20,135 bases of DNA from Saccoglossus kowalevskii (taxonomy: Eukaryota > Hemichordata > Enteropneusta > Harrimaniidae), in assembly GCF_000003605.2 (NCBI RefSeq), contig NW_003135106.1, positions 1 to 20,135 of the forward strand, written 5' to 3'. Positions 1 to 12,236 of this stretch are shown in pieces; within the stretch, counting starts at the first letter, position 1; each line of letters starts with the position of its first letter. A program made the position numbers and the translations under genes. The notes under the pieces are model-generated. The model was not told where the DNA came from. It worked only from the letters and a program-made list of their open reading frames with translations, and ran no database searches.

Positions 1-2291
1 TTGTGTACAGTGACATGGTGCCCTCTAAGTCAATATCCATCACATCACATTGTGTACAGTGTCAGGGTGCCCTCTAAGTCATCATATCCATCACATCACA
101 TTGTGTACAGTGACAGGGTGCCCTCTAAGTCAATATCCATCACAATACATTGTGTACAGTGACAGGGTGCCCGCTAAGTCAATATCCATCACAATACATT
201 GTGTACAGTGACAGGGTGCCCTCTAAGTCATCATATCCATCACAATACATTGTGTACAGTGACAGGGTGCCCTCTAAGTCATCATATCCATCACAATACA
301 TTGTGTACAGTGACAGGGTGCCCTCTAAGTCAATATCTATCACAATACATTGTGTACAGTGACAGGGTGCCCTCTAAGTCAATATCCATCACAATACATT
401 GTGTACAGTGACATGGTGCCCTCTAAGTCAATATCTATCACAATACATTGTGTACAGTGACAGGGTGCCCTCTAAGTCATCATATCCATCACAATACATT
501 GTGTACAGTGACAGGGTGCCCTCTAAGTCAATATCCATCACAATACATTGTGTACAGTGACAGGGTGCCCTCTAAGTCATCATATCCATCACAATACATT
601 GTGTACAGTGACAGGGTGCCCTCTAAGTCAATATCCATCACAATACATTGTTGTACAGTGACATGGTGCCCTCTAAGTCAATATCCATCACAATACATTG
701 TGTACAGTGACAGGGTGCCCTCTAAGTCATCATATCCATCACATCACATTGTGTACAGTGACAGGGTGCCCTCTAAGTCAATATCCATCACAATACATTG
801 TGTACAGTGACAGGGTGCCCGCTAAGTCAATATCCATCACAATACATTGTGTACAGTGACAGGGTGCCCTCTAAGTCATCATATCCATCACAATACATTG
901 TGTACAGTGGCAGGGTGCCCTCTAAGTCATCATATCCATCACAATACATTGTGTACAGTGACAGGGTGCCCTCTAAGTCAATATCTATCACAATACATTG
1001 TGTACAGTGACAGGGTGCCCTCTAAGTCAATATCCATCACATCACATTGTGTACAGTGACAGGGTGCCCTCTAAGTCAATATCCATCACAATACATTGTG
1101 TACAGTGACAGGGTGCCCTCTAAGTCAATATCCATCACAATACATTGTGTACAGTGACAGGGTGCCCTCTAAGTCATCATATCCATCACAATACATTGTG
1201 TACAGTGACAGGGTGCCCTCTAAGTCAATATCCATCACAATACATTGTGTACAGTGACAGTGACAGGGTGCCCTCTAAGTCAATATCCATCACAATACAT
1301 TGTGTACAGTGACAGGGTGCCCTCTAAGTCAATATCCATCACAATACATTGTGTACAGTGACAGGGTGCCCTCTATGTCAATATCCATCACAATACTTTG
1401 TGTACAGTGACAGGGTGCCCTCTAAGTCATCATATCCATCACAATACATTGTGTACAGTGACAGGGTGCCCTCTAAGTCAATATCCATCACAATACATTG
1501 TGTACAGTGACAGGGTGCCCTCTAAGTCAATATTCATCACAATACATTGTGTACAGTGACAGGGTGCCCTCTAAGTCATCATATCCATCACAATACATTG
1601 TGTACAGTGACAGGGTGCCCTCTAAGTCATCATATCTATCACAATACATTGTGTACAGTGACAGGGTGCCCTCTAAGTCATCATATCCATCACAATACAT
1701 TGTGTACAGTGACAGGGTGCCCGCTAAGTCAATATCCATCACAATACATTGTGTACAGTGACAGGGTGCCCTCTAAGTCATCATATCCATCACAATACAT
1801 TGTGTACAGTGACAGGGTGCCCTCTAAGTCAATATTCATCACAATACATTGTGTACAGTGACAGGGTGCCCTCTAAGTCAATATCCATCACAATACATTG
1901 TGTACAGTGACAGGGTGCCCTCTAAGTCAATATCTATCACAATACATTGTGTACAGTGACAGGGTGCCCTCTAAGTCAATATCCATCACAATACATTGTG
2001 TACAGTGACAGGGTGCCCTCTAAGTCATCATATCCATCACAATACATTGTGTACAGTGACAGGGTGCCCTCTAAGTCAATATCCATCTCATCACATTGTG
2101 TACAGTGACAGGGTGCCCTCTAAGTCAATATCCATCACAATACATTGTGTACAGTGACAGGGTGCCCTCTAAGTCAATATCCATCACAATACATTGTGTA
2201 CAGTGACAGGGTGCCCTCTAAGTCAATATCCATCACAATACATTGTGTACAGTGACAGGGTGCCCTCTAAGTCAATATCCATCACAATACA

Positions 2292-2391
2292 TTGTGTACA
2301 GTGACAGGGTGCCCTCTAAGTCAATATCCATCACAATACATTGTGTACAGTGACAGGGTGCCCTCTAAGTCATCATATCCATCACAATACA
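2292..2391. repeat. Reference A-B dimer (100 bp) of the satellite
   Basis: This is a clean example of the basic structure. Positions 2292-2340 are a consensus 49-bp A unit and 2341-2391 a consensus 51-bp B unit. Within each unit, positions 4-9 are the palindrome TGTACA, 11-16 are TGACAG, and 15-24 hold a short inverted repeat, aggg-tg-ccct. The 100-bp period can be followed directly in regions such as 4296-4608, 5707-6019 and 9171-9471, where A and B alternate without a break. Confidence 0.95.
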
Positions 2392-2591
2392 TTGTGTACA
2401 GTGACAGGGTGCCCTCTAAGTCATCATATCCATCACAATACATTGTGTACAGTGACAGGGTGCCCTCTAAGTCAATATTCATCACAACACATTGTGTACA
2501 GTGACAGGGTGCCCTCTAAGTCATCATATCCACCACAATACATTGTGTACAGTGACAGGGTGCCCTCTAAGTCAATATCCATCACAATACA

Positions 2592-2812
2592 TTGTGTACG
2601 GTGACAGGGTGCCCTCTAATATTTTATCCGTCGAAATAGATTGTGTACAGAGACAGGGTGCCCTCGACATCTCTATCCATCACAATACATTGTGTACAGT
2701 GACTGGGTGCCCTCTAAGACATCATATCTATCACAATACTTTGTGTACAAAGACTCGGGGCCCTCAACATCATGATATCCTGCACAATACTTTGTGCTTC
2801 CCGACTTGACGC
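2592..2812. repeat. Pocket of strongly diverged satellite units
   Basis: There are about four and a half units in which the frame of the repeat is still visible (ttgtgtac, gccctc, cacaatac at the expected spacing) but many positions have changed. Examples are taatattttatccgtcgaaa at about 2617, ccctcgacatctc at about 2662, aagactcggggccctcaac at about 2750, and gcttcccgacttgacgccc at about 2796. Both flanks are near-consensus units. The changes are mostly substitutions, unlike the homopolymer insertions seen elsewhere. They therefore look like real old sequence that escaped homogenisation, not read error. No other function is visible. Confidence 0.85.
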
Positions 2813-2817
2813 CCTCT

Positions 2818-3805
2818 AAGTCAATATTCATCACAACACATTGTGTACAGTGACAGGGTGCCCTCTAAGTCAATATCCATCACAATACATTGTGTACAGT
2901 GACAGGGTGCCCTCTAAGTCAATATTCATCACAACACATTGTGTACAGTGACAGGGTGCCCTCTAAGTCATCATATCCATCACAATACATTGTGTACAGT
3001 GACAGGGTGCCCTCTAAGTCATCATATCCATCACAATACATTGTGTACAGTGACAGGGTGCCCTCTAAGTCAAAATCCATCACAATACATTGTGTACAGT
3101 GACAGGGTGCCCTCTAAGTCATCATATCCATCACAATACATTGTGTACAGTGACAGGGTGCCCTCTAAGTCAATATTCATCACAATACATTGTGTACAGT
3201 GACAGGGTGCCCTTTAAGTCATCATATCCATCACAATACATTGTGTACAGTGACAGGGTGCCCTCTAAGTCATCATATCCATCACAATACATTGTGTACA
3301 GTGACAGGGTGCCCTCTAAGTCAATATCCATCACATCACATTGTGTACAGTGACAGTGACAGGGTGCCCTCTAAGTCAAAATCCATCACAATACATTGTG
3401 TACAGTGACAGGGTACCCTCTAAGTCATCATATCCATCACAATACATTGTGTACAGTGACAGGGTGCCCTCTAAGTCAATATTCATCACAATACATTGTG
3501 TACAGTGACAGGGTGCCCTTTAAGTCATCATATCCATCACAATACATTGTGTACAGTGACAGGGTGCCCTCTAAGTCAATATTCATCACAATACATTGTG
3601 TACAGTGACAGGGTGCCCTCTAAGTCAATATCCATCACAATACATTGTGTACAGTGACAGGGTGCCCTCTAAGTCAATATCCATCACAATACATTGTGTA
3701 CAGTGACAGGGTGCCCTCTAAGTCATCATATCCATCACAATACATTGTGTACAGTGACAGTGACAGGGTGCCCTCTAAGTCAAAATCCATCACAATACAT
3801 TGTGT
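2818..3805. repeat. Higher-order block H1, uninterrupted counterpart of the island-bearing segment
   Basis: The order of unit variants here is A'(cacaacaca), A, A'(cacaacaca), B, B, A-type (gtcaaaatcc), B, A'(attcatc), B(ttaagtc), B, A(cacatcaca), doubled gtgaca with gtcaaaatcc, B, A', B(ttaagtc), A', A, A, B, doubled gtgaca with gtcaaaatcc. The same order appears at about 11809-13130, interrupted only by the 323-bp insert and one shifted B unit. Matching points: 2918 with 11909 (offset 8991) on the left; 3269/3375/3779 with 12593/12699/13103 (offset 9324) on the right. Confidence 0.8.
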
Positions 3806-4160
3806 AAAGTGACAGGGTGCCCTCTAAGTCATCATATCCATCACAATACATTGTGTACAGTGACAGGGTGCCCTCTAAGTCAATATTCATCACAATACAT
3901 TGTGTACAGTGACAGGGTGCCCTCTAAGTCATCATATCCATCACATCACATTGTGTACAGTGACAGAGTGCCCTCTATGTCAATATCCATCACATCACAT
4001 TGTGTACAGTGACAGGGTGCCCTCTAAGTCAATATTCATCACAATACATTGTGTACAGTGACAGGGTGCCCTCTAAGTCAATATCCATCACAATACATTG
4101 TGTACAGTGACAGGGTGCCCTCTAAGTCATCATATCCATCACAATACATTGTGTACAGTG
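3240..4160. repeat. Higher-order block H2, copy 1
   Basis: The order is B, A(cacatcaca), doubled gtgaca with gtcaaaatcc, B(gggtaccc), A', B(ttaagtc), A', A, A, B, doubled gtgaca with gtcaaaatcc, B with gtgtaaag, A', B(cacatcaca), A with gagtg and tatgtc, A', A, B. It recurs at 4898-5769. The private changes gggtaccc and gtgtaaag are shared, which ties the two copies by descent. Confidence 0.85.
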
Positions 4161-4897
4161 ACAGGATGCCCTCTAAGTCAATATCCATCACAATACATTG
4201 TGTACAGTGACAGGGTGCCCTCTAAGTCAATATCCATCACATCACATTGTGTACAGTGACAGGGTGCCCTCTAAGTCAATATCCATCACATCACATTGTG
4301 TACAGTGACAGGGTGCCCTCTAAGTCATCATATCCATCACAATACATTGTGTACAGTGACAGGGTGCCCTCTAAGTCAATATCTATCACAATACATTGTG
4401 TACAGTGACAGGGTGCCCTCTAAGTCATCATATCCATCACAATACATTGTGTACAGTGACAGGGTGCCCTCTAAGTCAATATCTATCACAATACATTGTG
4501 TACAGTGACAGGGTGCCCTCTAAGTCATCATATCCATCACAATACATTGTGTACAGTGACAGGGTGCCCTCTAAGTCAATATCCATCACAATACATTGTG
4601 TACAGTGACAGGGTGCCCTCTAAGTCAATATCCATCACAATACATTGTGTACAGTGACAGGGTGCCCTCTAAGTCATCATATCCATCACAATACATTGTG
4701 TACAGTGACAGGGTGCCCTCTAAGTCAATATCCATCACAATACATTGTGTACAGTGACAGGGTGCCCTCTAAGTCATCATATCCATCACAATACATTGTG
4801 TACAGTGACAGGGTGCCCGCTAACTCAATATCCATCACAAATACATTGTGTACAGTGACAGGGTTGCCCTCTAAGTCATCATATACCATCACAATAC

Positions 4898-5769
4898 ATT
4901 GTGTACAGTGACAGGGTGCCCTCTAAGTCATCATATCCATCACAATACATTGTGTACAGTGACAGGGTGCCCTCTAAGTCAATATCCATCACATCACATT
5001 GTGTACAGTGACAGTGACAGGGTGCCCTCTAAGTCAAAATCCATCACAATACATTGTGTACAGTGACAGGGTACCCTCTAAGTCATCATATCCATCACAA
5101 TACATTGTGTACAGTGACAGGGTGCCCTCTAAGTCAATATTCATCACAATACATTGTGTACAGTGACAGGGTGCCCTTTAAGTCATCATATCCATCACAA
5201 TACATTGTGTACAGTGACAGGGTGCCCTCTAAGTCAATATTCATCACAATACATTGTGTACAGTGACAGGGTGCCCTCTAAGTCAATATCCATCACAATA
5301 CATTGTGTACAGTGACAGGGTGCCCTCTAAGTCATCATATCCATCACAATACATTGTGTACAGTGACAGTGACAGGGTGCCCTCTAAGTCAAAATCCATC
5401 ACAATACATTGTGTAAAGTGACAGGGTGCCCTCTAAGTCATCATATCCATCACAATACATTGTGTACAGTGACAGGGTGCCCTCTAAGTCAATATTCATC
5501 ACAATACATTGTGTACAGTGACAGGGTGCCCTCTAAGTCATCATATCCATCACATCACATTGTGTACAGTGACAGAGTGCCCTCTATGTCAATATCCATC
5601 ACATCACATTGTGTACAGTGACAGGGTGCCCTCTAAGTCAATATTCATCACAATACATTGTGTACAGTGACAGGGTGCCCTCTAAGTCAATATCCATCAC
5701 AATACATTGTGTACAGTGACAGGGTGCCCTCTAAGTCATCATATCCATCACAATACATTGTGTACAGTG
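4898..5769. repeat. Higher-order block H2, copy 2
   Basis: This is the copy of 3240-4160. The offset is 1658 at the first gtcaaaatcc (3375 to 5033) and 1609 at the second (3779 to 5388). The 49-bp difference is one A unit, present twice in a row in copy 1 and once here. Related partial copies follow at about 6640-7160 and 8640-9110. Confidence 0.85.
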
Positions 5770-6238
5770 ACAGGGTGCCCTCTAAGTCAATATCCATCAC
5801 AATACATTGTGTACAGTGACAGGGTGCCCTCCAAGTCATCATATCCATCACAATACATTGTGTACAGTGACAGGGTGCCCTCTAAGTCAATATCCATCAC
5901 AATACATTGTGTACAGTGACAGGGTGCCCTCTAAGTCATCATATCCATCACAATACATTGTGTACAGTGACAGGGTGCCCTCTAAGTCAATATCCATCAC
6001 AATACATTGTGTACAGTGACAGGATGCCCTCTAAGTCAATATCCATCACAATACATTGTGTACAGTGACAGGGTGCCCTCTAAGTCATCATATCCATCAC
6101 ATCACATCACATTGTGTACAGTGACAGGGTGCCCTCTAAGTCAATATCCATCACATCACATTGTGTACAGTGACAGGGTGCCCTCTAAGTCAATATCCAT
6201 CACATCACATTGTGTACAGTGACAGGGTGCCCTCTAAG
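5520..6238. repeat. Higher-order block H3, copy 1 (about 719 bp)
   Basis: This run of units contains, in order, cacatcaca, gagtg with tatgtc (5571), the rare ctccaagtc (about 5830), caggatgcc (about 6021) and the triple cacatcacatcacatt (about 6097). All markers recur at a constant offset of 4013 at 9533-10251, and I saw no difference between the copies at the positions compared. Confidence 0.85.
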
Positions 6239-7384
6239 TCAATATCCATCACAATACATTGTGTACAGTGACAGGGTGCCCTCCAAGTCATCATATCCAT
6301 CACAATACATTGTGTACAGTGACAGGGTGCCCTCTAAGTCAATATCCATCACAATACATTGTGTACAGTGACAGGGTGCCCTCTAAGTCATCATATCCAT
6401 CACAATACATTGTGTACAGTGACAGGGTGCCCTCTAAGTCAATATCCATCACAATACATTGTGTACAGTGACAGGGTGCCCTCTAAGTCATCATATCCAT
6501 CACAATACATTGTGTACAGTGACAAGGTGCCCTCTAAGTCAATATCCATCACAATACATTGTGTACAGTGACAGGGTGCCCTCTAAGTCAATATTCATCA
6601 CAATACATTGTGTACAGTGACAGGGTGCCCTCTAAGTCAATATTCATCACAATACATTGTGTACAGTGACAGGGTGCCCTTTAAGTCATCATATCCATCA
6701 CAATACATTGTGTACAGTGACAGGGTGCCCTCTAAGTCAATATTCATCACAATACATTGTGTACAGTGACAGGGTGCCCTCTAAGTCAATATCCATCACA
6801 ATACATTGTGTACAGTGACAGGGTGCCCTCTAAGTCAATATCCATCACAATACATTGTGTACAGTGACAGGGTGCCCTCTAAGTCATCATATCCATCACA
6901 ATACATTGTGTACAGTGACAGTGACAGGGTGCCCTCTAAGTCAAAATCCATCACAATACATTGTGTACAGTGACAGGGTGCCCTCTAAGTCATCATATCC
7001 ATCACAATACATTGTGTACAGTGACAGGGTGCCCTCTAAGTCAATATTCATCACAATACATTGTGTACAGTGACAGGGTGCCCTCTAAGTCATCATATCC
7101 ATCACATCACATTGTGTACAGTGACAGGGTGCCCTCTATGTCAATATCCATCACATCACATTGTGTACAGTGACAGGGTGCCCTCTAAGTCAATATCTAT
7201 CACAATACATTGTGTACAGTGACAGGGTGCCCTCTAAGTCATCATATCCATCACAATACATTGTGTACAGTGACAGGGTGCCCTCTAAGTCATCATATCC
7301 ATCACAATACATTGTGTACAGTGACAGGGTGCCCTCTAAGTCATCATATCCACCACAATACATTGTGTACAGTGACAGGGTGCC

Positions 7385-8020
7385 CTCTAAGTCAATATCT
7401 ATCACAATACATTGTGTACAGTGACAGGGTGCCCTATAAGTCAATATCCATATCAATACATTGTGTACAGTTACAGTGACAGGGTGCCCTCTAAGTCAAT
7501 ATCCATCACAATACATTGTGTACAGTGACAGGGTGCCCTCTAAGTCATCATATCCATCACAATACATTGTGTACAGTGACAGGGTGCCCTCTAAGTCATC
7601 ATATCCATCACAATACATTGTGTACAGTGACAGGGTGCCCGCTAAGTCAATATCCATCACAATACATTGTGTACAGTGACAGGGTGCCCTCTAAGTCATC
7701 ATATCCATCAAAATACATTGTGTACAGTGACAGGGTGCCCTCTAAGTCATCATATCCATCACAATACATTGTGTACAGTGACAGGGTGCCCTCTAAGTCA
7801 ATATTCATCACAACACATTGTGTACAGTGACAGGGTGCCCTCTAAGTCATCATATCCACCACAATACATTGTGTACAGTGACAGGGTGCCCTCTAAGTCA
7901 ATATCCATCACAATACATTGTGTACAGTGACAGGGTGCCCTCTAAGTCAATATCCATCACAATACATTGTGTACAGTGACAGGGTGCCCTCTAAGTCATC
8001 ATATCTATCACAATACATTG
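7385..8020. repeat. Higher-order block H4, copy 1
   Basis: Markers in order are A(atctatc), ctataagtc with the private tail atccatatcaatac, gttacagtgacaggg (a 6-bp insertion), A, B, B, A(gcccgct), B(catcaaaatac), B, A'(cacaacaca), B(ccaccac), A, A, B(atctatc). It is repeated at about 15740-16425. A third related block at about 10396-10939 shares ctataag, gttacag and gcccgct but not the atccatatcaatac or catcaaaatac tails. Confidence 0.85.
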
Positions 8021-9532
8021 TGTACAGTGACACGGTGCCCTCTAAGTCATCATATCCATCACAATACATTGTGTACAGTGACAGGGTGCCCTCTAAGTCA
8101 ATATCCATCACATCACATTGTGTACAGTGACAGGGTGCCCTCTAAGTCAATATCCATCACAATACATTGTGTACAGTGACAGGGTGCCCTCTAAGTCATC
8201 ATATCCATCACAATACATTGTGTACAGTGACAGGGTGCCCTCTAAGTCAATATCCATCACAATACATTGTGTACAGTGACAGGGTGCCCTCTAAGTCATC
8301 ATATCCATCACAATACATTGTGTACAGTGACAGGGTGCCCTCTAAGTCATCATATCCATCACAATACATTGTGTACAGTGACAGGGTGCCCTCTAAGTCA
8401 ATATTCATCACAATACATTGTGTACAGTGACAGGGTGCCCTGTATGTCAATATCCATCACATCACATTGTGTACAGTGACAGGGTGCCCTCTAAGTCATC
8501 ATATCCATCACAATACATTGTGTACAGTGACAAGGTGCCCTCTAAGTCAATATCCATCACAATACATTGTGTACAGTGACAGGGTGCCCTCTAAGTCATC
8601 ATATTCATCACAATACATTGTGTACAGTGACAGGGTGCCCTCTAAGTCAATATTCATCACAATACATTGTGTACAGTGACAGGGTGCCCTTTAAGTCATC
8701 ATATCCATCACAATACATTGTGTACAGTGACAGGGTGCCCTCTAAGTCAATATCCATCACAATACATTGTGTACAGTGACAGGGTGCCCTCTAAGTCATC
8801 ATATCCATCACAATACATTGTGTACAGTGACAGTGACAGGGTGCCCTCTAAGTCAAAATCCATCACAATACATTGTGTAAAGTGACAGGGTGCCCTCTAA
8901 GTCATCATATCCATCACAATACATTGTGTACAGTGACAGGGTGCCCTCTAAGTCAATATTCATCACAATACATTGTGTACAGTGACAGGGTGCCCTCTAA
9001 GTCATCATATCCATCACATCACATTGTGTACAGTGACAGAGTGCCCTCTATGTCAATATCCATCACATCACATTGTGTACAGTGACAGGGTGCCCTCTAA
9101 GTCAATATTCATCACAATACATTGTGTACAGTGACAGGGTGCCCTCTAAGTCAATATCCATCACAATACATTGTGTACAGTGACAGGGTGCCCTCTAAGT
9201 CATCATATCCATCACAATACATTGTGTACAGTGACAGGGTGCCCTCTAAGTCAATATCCATCACAATACATTGTGTACAGTGACAGGGTGCCCTCTAAGT
9301 CATCATATCCATCACAATACATTGTGTACAGTGACAGGGTGCCCTCTAAGTCAATATCCATCACAATACATTGTGTACAGTGACAGGGTGCCCTCTAAGT
9401 CATCATATCCATCACAATACATTGTGTACAGTGACAGGGTGCCCTCTAAGTCATCATATCCATCACAATACATTGTGTACAGTGACAGGATGCCCTCTAA
9501 GTCAATATCCATCACAATACATTGTGTACAGT

Positions 9533-10251
9533 GACAGGGTGCCCTCTAAGTCATCATATCCATCACATCACATTGTGTACAGTGACAGAGTGCCCTCTAT
9601 GTCAATATCCATCACATCACATTGTGTACAGTGACAGGGTGCCCTCTAAGTCAATATTCATCACAATACATTGTGTACAGTGACAGGGTGCCCTCTAAGT
9701 CAATATCCATCACAATACATTGTGTACAGTGACAGGGTGCCCTCTAAGTCATCATATCCATCACAATACATTGTGTACAGTGACAGGGTGCCCTCTAAGT
9801 CAATATCCATCACAATACATTGTGTACAGTGACAGGGTGCCCTCCAAGTCATCATATCCATCACAATACATTGTGTACAGTGACAGGGTGCCCTCTAAGT
9901 CAATATCCATCACAATACATTGTGTACAGTGACAGGGTGCCCTCTAAGTCATCATATCCATCACAATACATTGTGTACAGTGACAGGGTGCCCTCTAAGT
10001 CAATATCCATCACAATACATTGTGTACAGTGACAGGATGCCCTCTAAGTCAATATCCATCACAATACATTGTGTACAGTGACAGGGTGCCCTCTAAGTCA
10101 TCATATCCATCACATCACATCACATTGTGTACAGTGACAGGGTGCCCTCTAAGTCAATATCCATCACATCACATTGTGTACAGTGACAGGGTGCCCTCTA
10201 AGTCAATATCCATCACATCACATTGTGTACAGTGACAGGGTGCCCTCTAAG
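9533..10251. repeat. Higher-order block H3, copy 2
   Basis: This copy of 5520-6238 is displaced by exactly 4013 bases: gacagag at 9584 against 5571, aggatg at 10034 against 6021, and tatccat before the triple cacat run at 10104 against 6091. Constant offset over about 14 units means no unit gain or loss since duplication, so it is a recent block event. Confidence 0.85.
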
Positions 10252-10395
10252 TCATCATATCCATCACAATACATTGTGTACAGTGACAGGGTGCCCTCTA
10301 AGTCAATATCTATCACAATACATTGTGTACAGTGACAGGGTGCCCTCTAAGTCATCATATCCATCACAATACATTGTGTACAGTGACAGGGTGCC

Positions 10396-10939
10396 CTCTA
10401 AGTCAATATCTATCACAATACATTGTGTACAGTGACAGGGTGCCCTATAAGTCAATATCCATCACAATACATTGTGTACAGTTACAGTGACAGGGTGCCC
10501 TCTAAGTCAATATCCATCACAATACATTGTGTACAGTGACAGGGTGCCCTCTAAGTCAATATCCATCACAATACATTGTGTACAGTGACAGGGTGCCCTC
10601 TAAGTCATCATATCCATCACAATACATTGTGTACAGTGACAGGGTGCCCTCTAAGTCAATATCCATCACAATACATTGTGTACAGTGACAGGGTGCCCTC
10701 TAAGTCATCATATCCATCACAATACATTGTGTACAGTGACAGGGTGCCCGCTAAGTCAATATCCATCACAATACATTGTGTACAGTGACAGGGTGCCCTC
10801 TAAGTCATCATATCCATCACAATACATTGTGTACAGTGACAGGGTGCCCTCTAAGTCATCATATCCATCACAATACATTGTGTACAGTGACAGGGTGCCC
10901 TCTAAGTCAATATTCATCACAACACATTGTGTACAGTGA
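10396..10939. repeat. Higher-order block H4-related copy 3
   Basis: This block contains A(atctatc), ctataagtc, gttacagtgacaggg, A, A, B, A, B, A(gcccgct), B, B, A'(cacaacaca). It lacks the atccatatcaatac and catcaaaatac changes of 7385-8020 and 15740-16425, so it branches outside them. Its second half (10676-10939) recurs near 11581-11844, 18046-18309 and 18896-19159. Confidence 0.75.
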
Positions 10940-11350
10940 CAGGGTGCCCTCTAAGTCAATATCCATCACAATACATTGTGTACAGTGACAGGGTGCCCTC
11001 TAAGTCATCATATCCATCACAATACATTGTGTACAGTGACAGGGTGCCCTCTAAGTCATCATATCCATCACAATACATTCTGTACAGTGACAGGGTGCCC
11101 TCTAAGTCAATATCCATCACAATACATTGTGTACAGTGACAGGGTGCCCTCTAAGTCAATATCCATCACAATACATTGTGTACAGTGACAGGGTGCCCTC
11201 TAAGTCATCATATCCATCACAATACATTGTGTACAGTGACAGGGTGCCCCTCTAAGTCATCATATCCATCACAATACATTGTGTACAGTGACAGGGTGCC
11301 CTCTAAGTCATCATATCCATCACAATACATTGTGTACAGTGACAGGGTGC

Positions 11351-11489
11351 CCTATAAGTAATCATATCCCTCACAATACATTGCGTACACAGACAGGGTT
11401 CCATGTAAGTCAATATCCATCACAATACATTGCGTACAGAGACAGGGTGCCATGTAAGTCATCATATCCATCCCAATACATCGGGTACA
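11351..11489. repeat. Second pocket of diverged satellite units
   Basis: Three consecutive units share private changes: ctataagtaatcat and ccctcacaat in the first; ttgcgtacacagac and ggttccatgtaagtc in the second; ttgcgtacagagac, gccatgtaagtc, atcccaatac and atcgggtacag in the third. The two ttgcgtac and the two catgtaagtc changes are shared between neighbouring units, so the variants arose once and were then locally duplicated. Flanking units return to consensus at once. Confidence 0.8.
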
Positions 11490-11984
11490 GTGACAGGGTG
11501 CCCTCTAAGTCATCATATCCATCACAATACATTGTGTACAGTGACAGGGTGCCCTCTAAGTCAATATCCATCACAATACATTGTGTACAGTGACAGGGTG
11601 CCCTCTAAGTCATCATATCCATCACAATACATTGTGTACAGTGACAGGGTGCCCGCTAAGTCAATATCCATCACAATACATTGTGTACAGTGACAGGGTG
11701 CCCTCTAAGTCATCATATCCATCACAATACATTGTGTACAGTGACAGGGTGCCCTCTAAATCATCATATCCATCACAATACATTGTGTACAGTGACAGGG
11801 TGCCCTCTAAGTCAATATTCATCACAACACATTGTGTACAGTGACAGGGTGCCCTCTAAGTCAATATCCATCACAATACATTGTGTACAGTGACAGGGTG
11901 CCCTCTAAGTCAATATTCATCACAACACATTGTGTACAGTGACAGGGTGCCCTCTAAGTCATCATATCCATCACAATACATTGT

Positions 11985-12236
11985 GTAACAGTGACAGGGT
12001 GCCCTCTAAGTCATCATATCCATCACAATACATTGTGTACAGTGACAGGGTGCCCTCTAAGTCAATATCCATCACAATACATTGTGTACAGTGACAAGGT
12101 GCCCCTCTAATTCAATATTCCATCACAAATACATTGTGTACAGTGGACAGGGTGCCCTTTTAAGTCATCATATCCATCACAATACATTTGTGTACAGTGA
12201 CAGGGTGCCCTCTAAGTCATCATACCCAATCACAAT
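11985..12236. other. Indel-rich stretch left of the insert, likely low-quality consensus
   Basis: There are eight single-base insertions within about 250 bases, most of them homopolymer extensions: gtgtaacag, gcccctct, attccatc, cacaaatac, gtggacag, ccttttaag, acatttgtg, and acccaatc. The rest of the array has almost none over kilobases. The pattern resembles uncorrected long-read consensus. Real mutation concentrated next to the insert is less likely. Confidence 0.7.

Larger units (their letters stand above)
1..12236. repeat. Satellite array, left arm (about 50-bp units, 49/51-bp A and B types)
   Basis: This arm is a head-to-tail tandem array, all in one orientation. Every unit starts ttgtgtacagtgacaggg, continues with tgccctctaagtc, and ends in either aatatccatcacaataca (A, 49 bp) or atcatatccatcacaataca (B, 51 bp). 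A and B differ by a 2-bp indel at unit position 32 onward. They frequently alternate, giving a 100-bp dimer, but runs such as AA, BB and AAA are common. Recurrent variants include atattcatc, atctatc, cacatcaca, cacaacaca, gcccgct, ttaagtc and gtcaaaatcc. Adjacent copies usually differ at only 0-3 positions, so turnover is recent. The canonical unit contains no CpG. I do not recognise the repeat as a named satellite family. No coding gene lies in this stretch: the apparent frames are the repeat read through, ending at the tga of the unit whenever a 49-bp unit shifts the frame. Confidence 0.98.

Noticed and set aside
1527-1742. Minus-strand frames (GTLSLYTMYCDGYDDLE repeats), also at 7190-7456, 8247-8450 and 14809-15015
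   Set aside because: They occur wherever several B units are consecutive, which is a direct result of the 51-bp length being divisible by three. Nothing else suggests translation.
150-12000. Many short open frames of about 61-121 codons repeating MCTVTGCPLS / IVYSDRVPSKS / SHHIHHNT
   Set aside because: They are the satellite read through. The 51-bp B unit is 17 codons and stays in frame; each 49-bp A unit shifts the frame until the unit's own tga is hit. Most start at ttg with no initiation context, several overlap in different frames, and none resembles a known protein.
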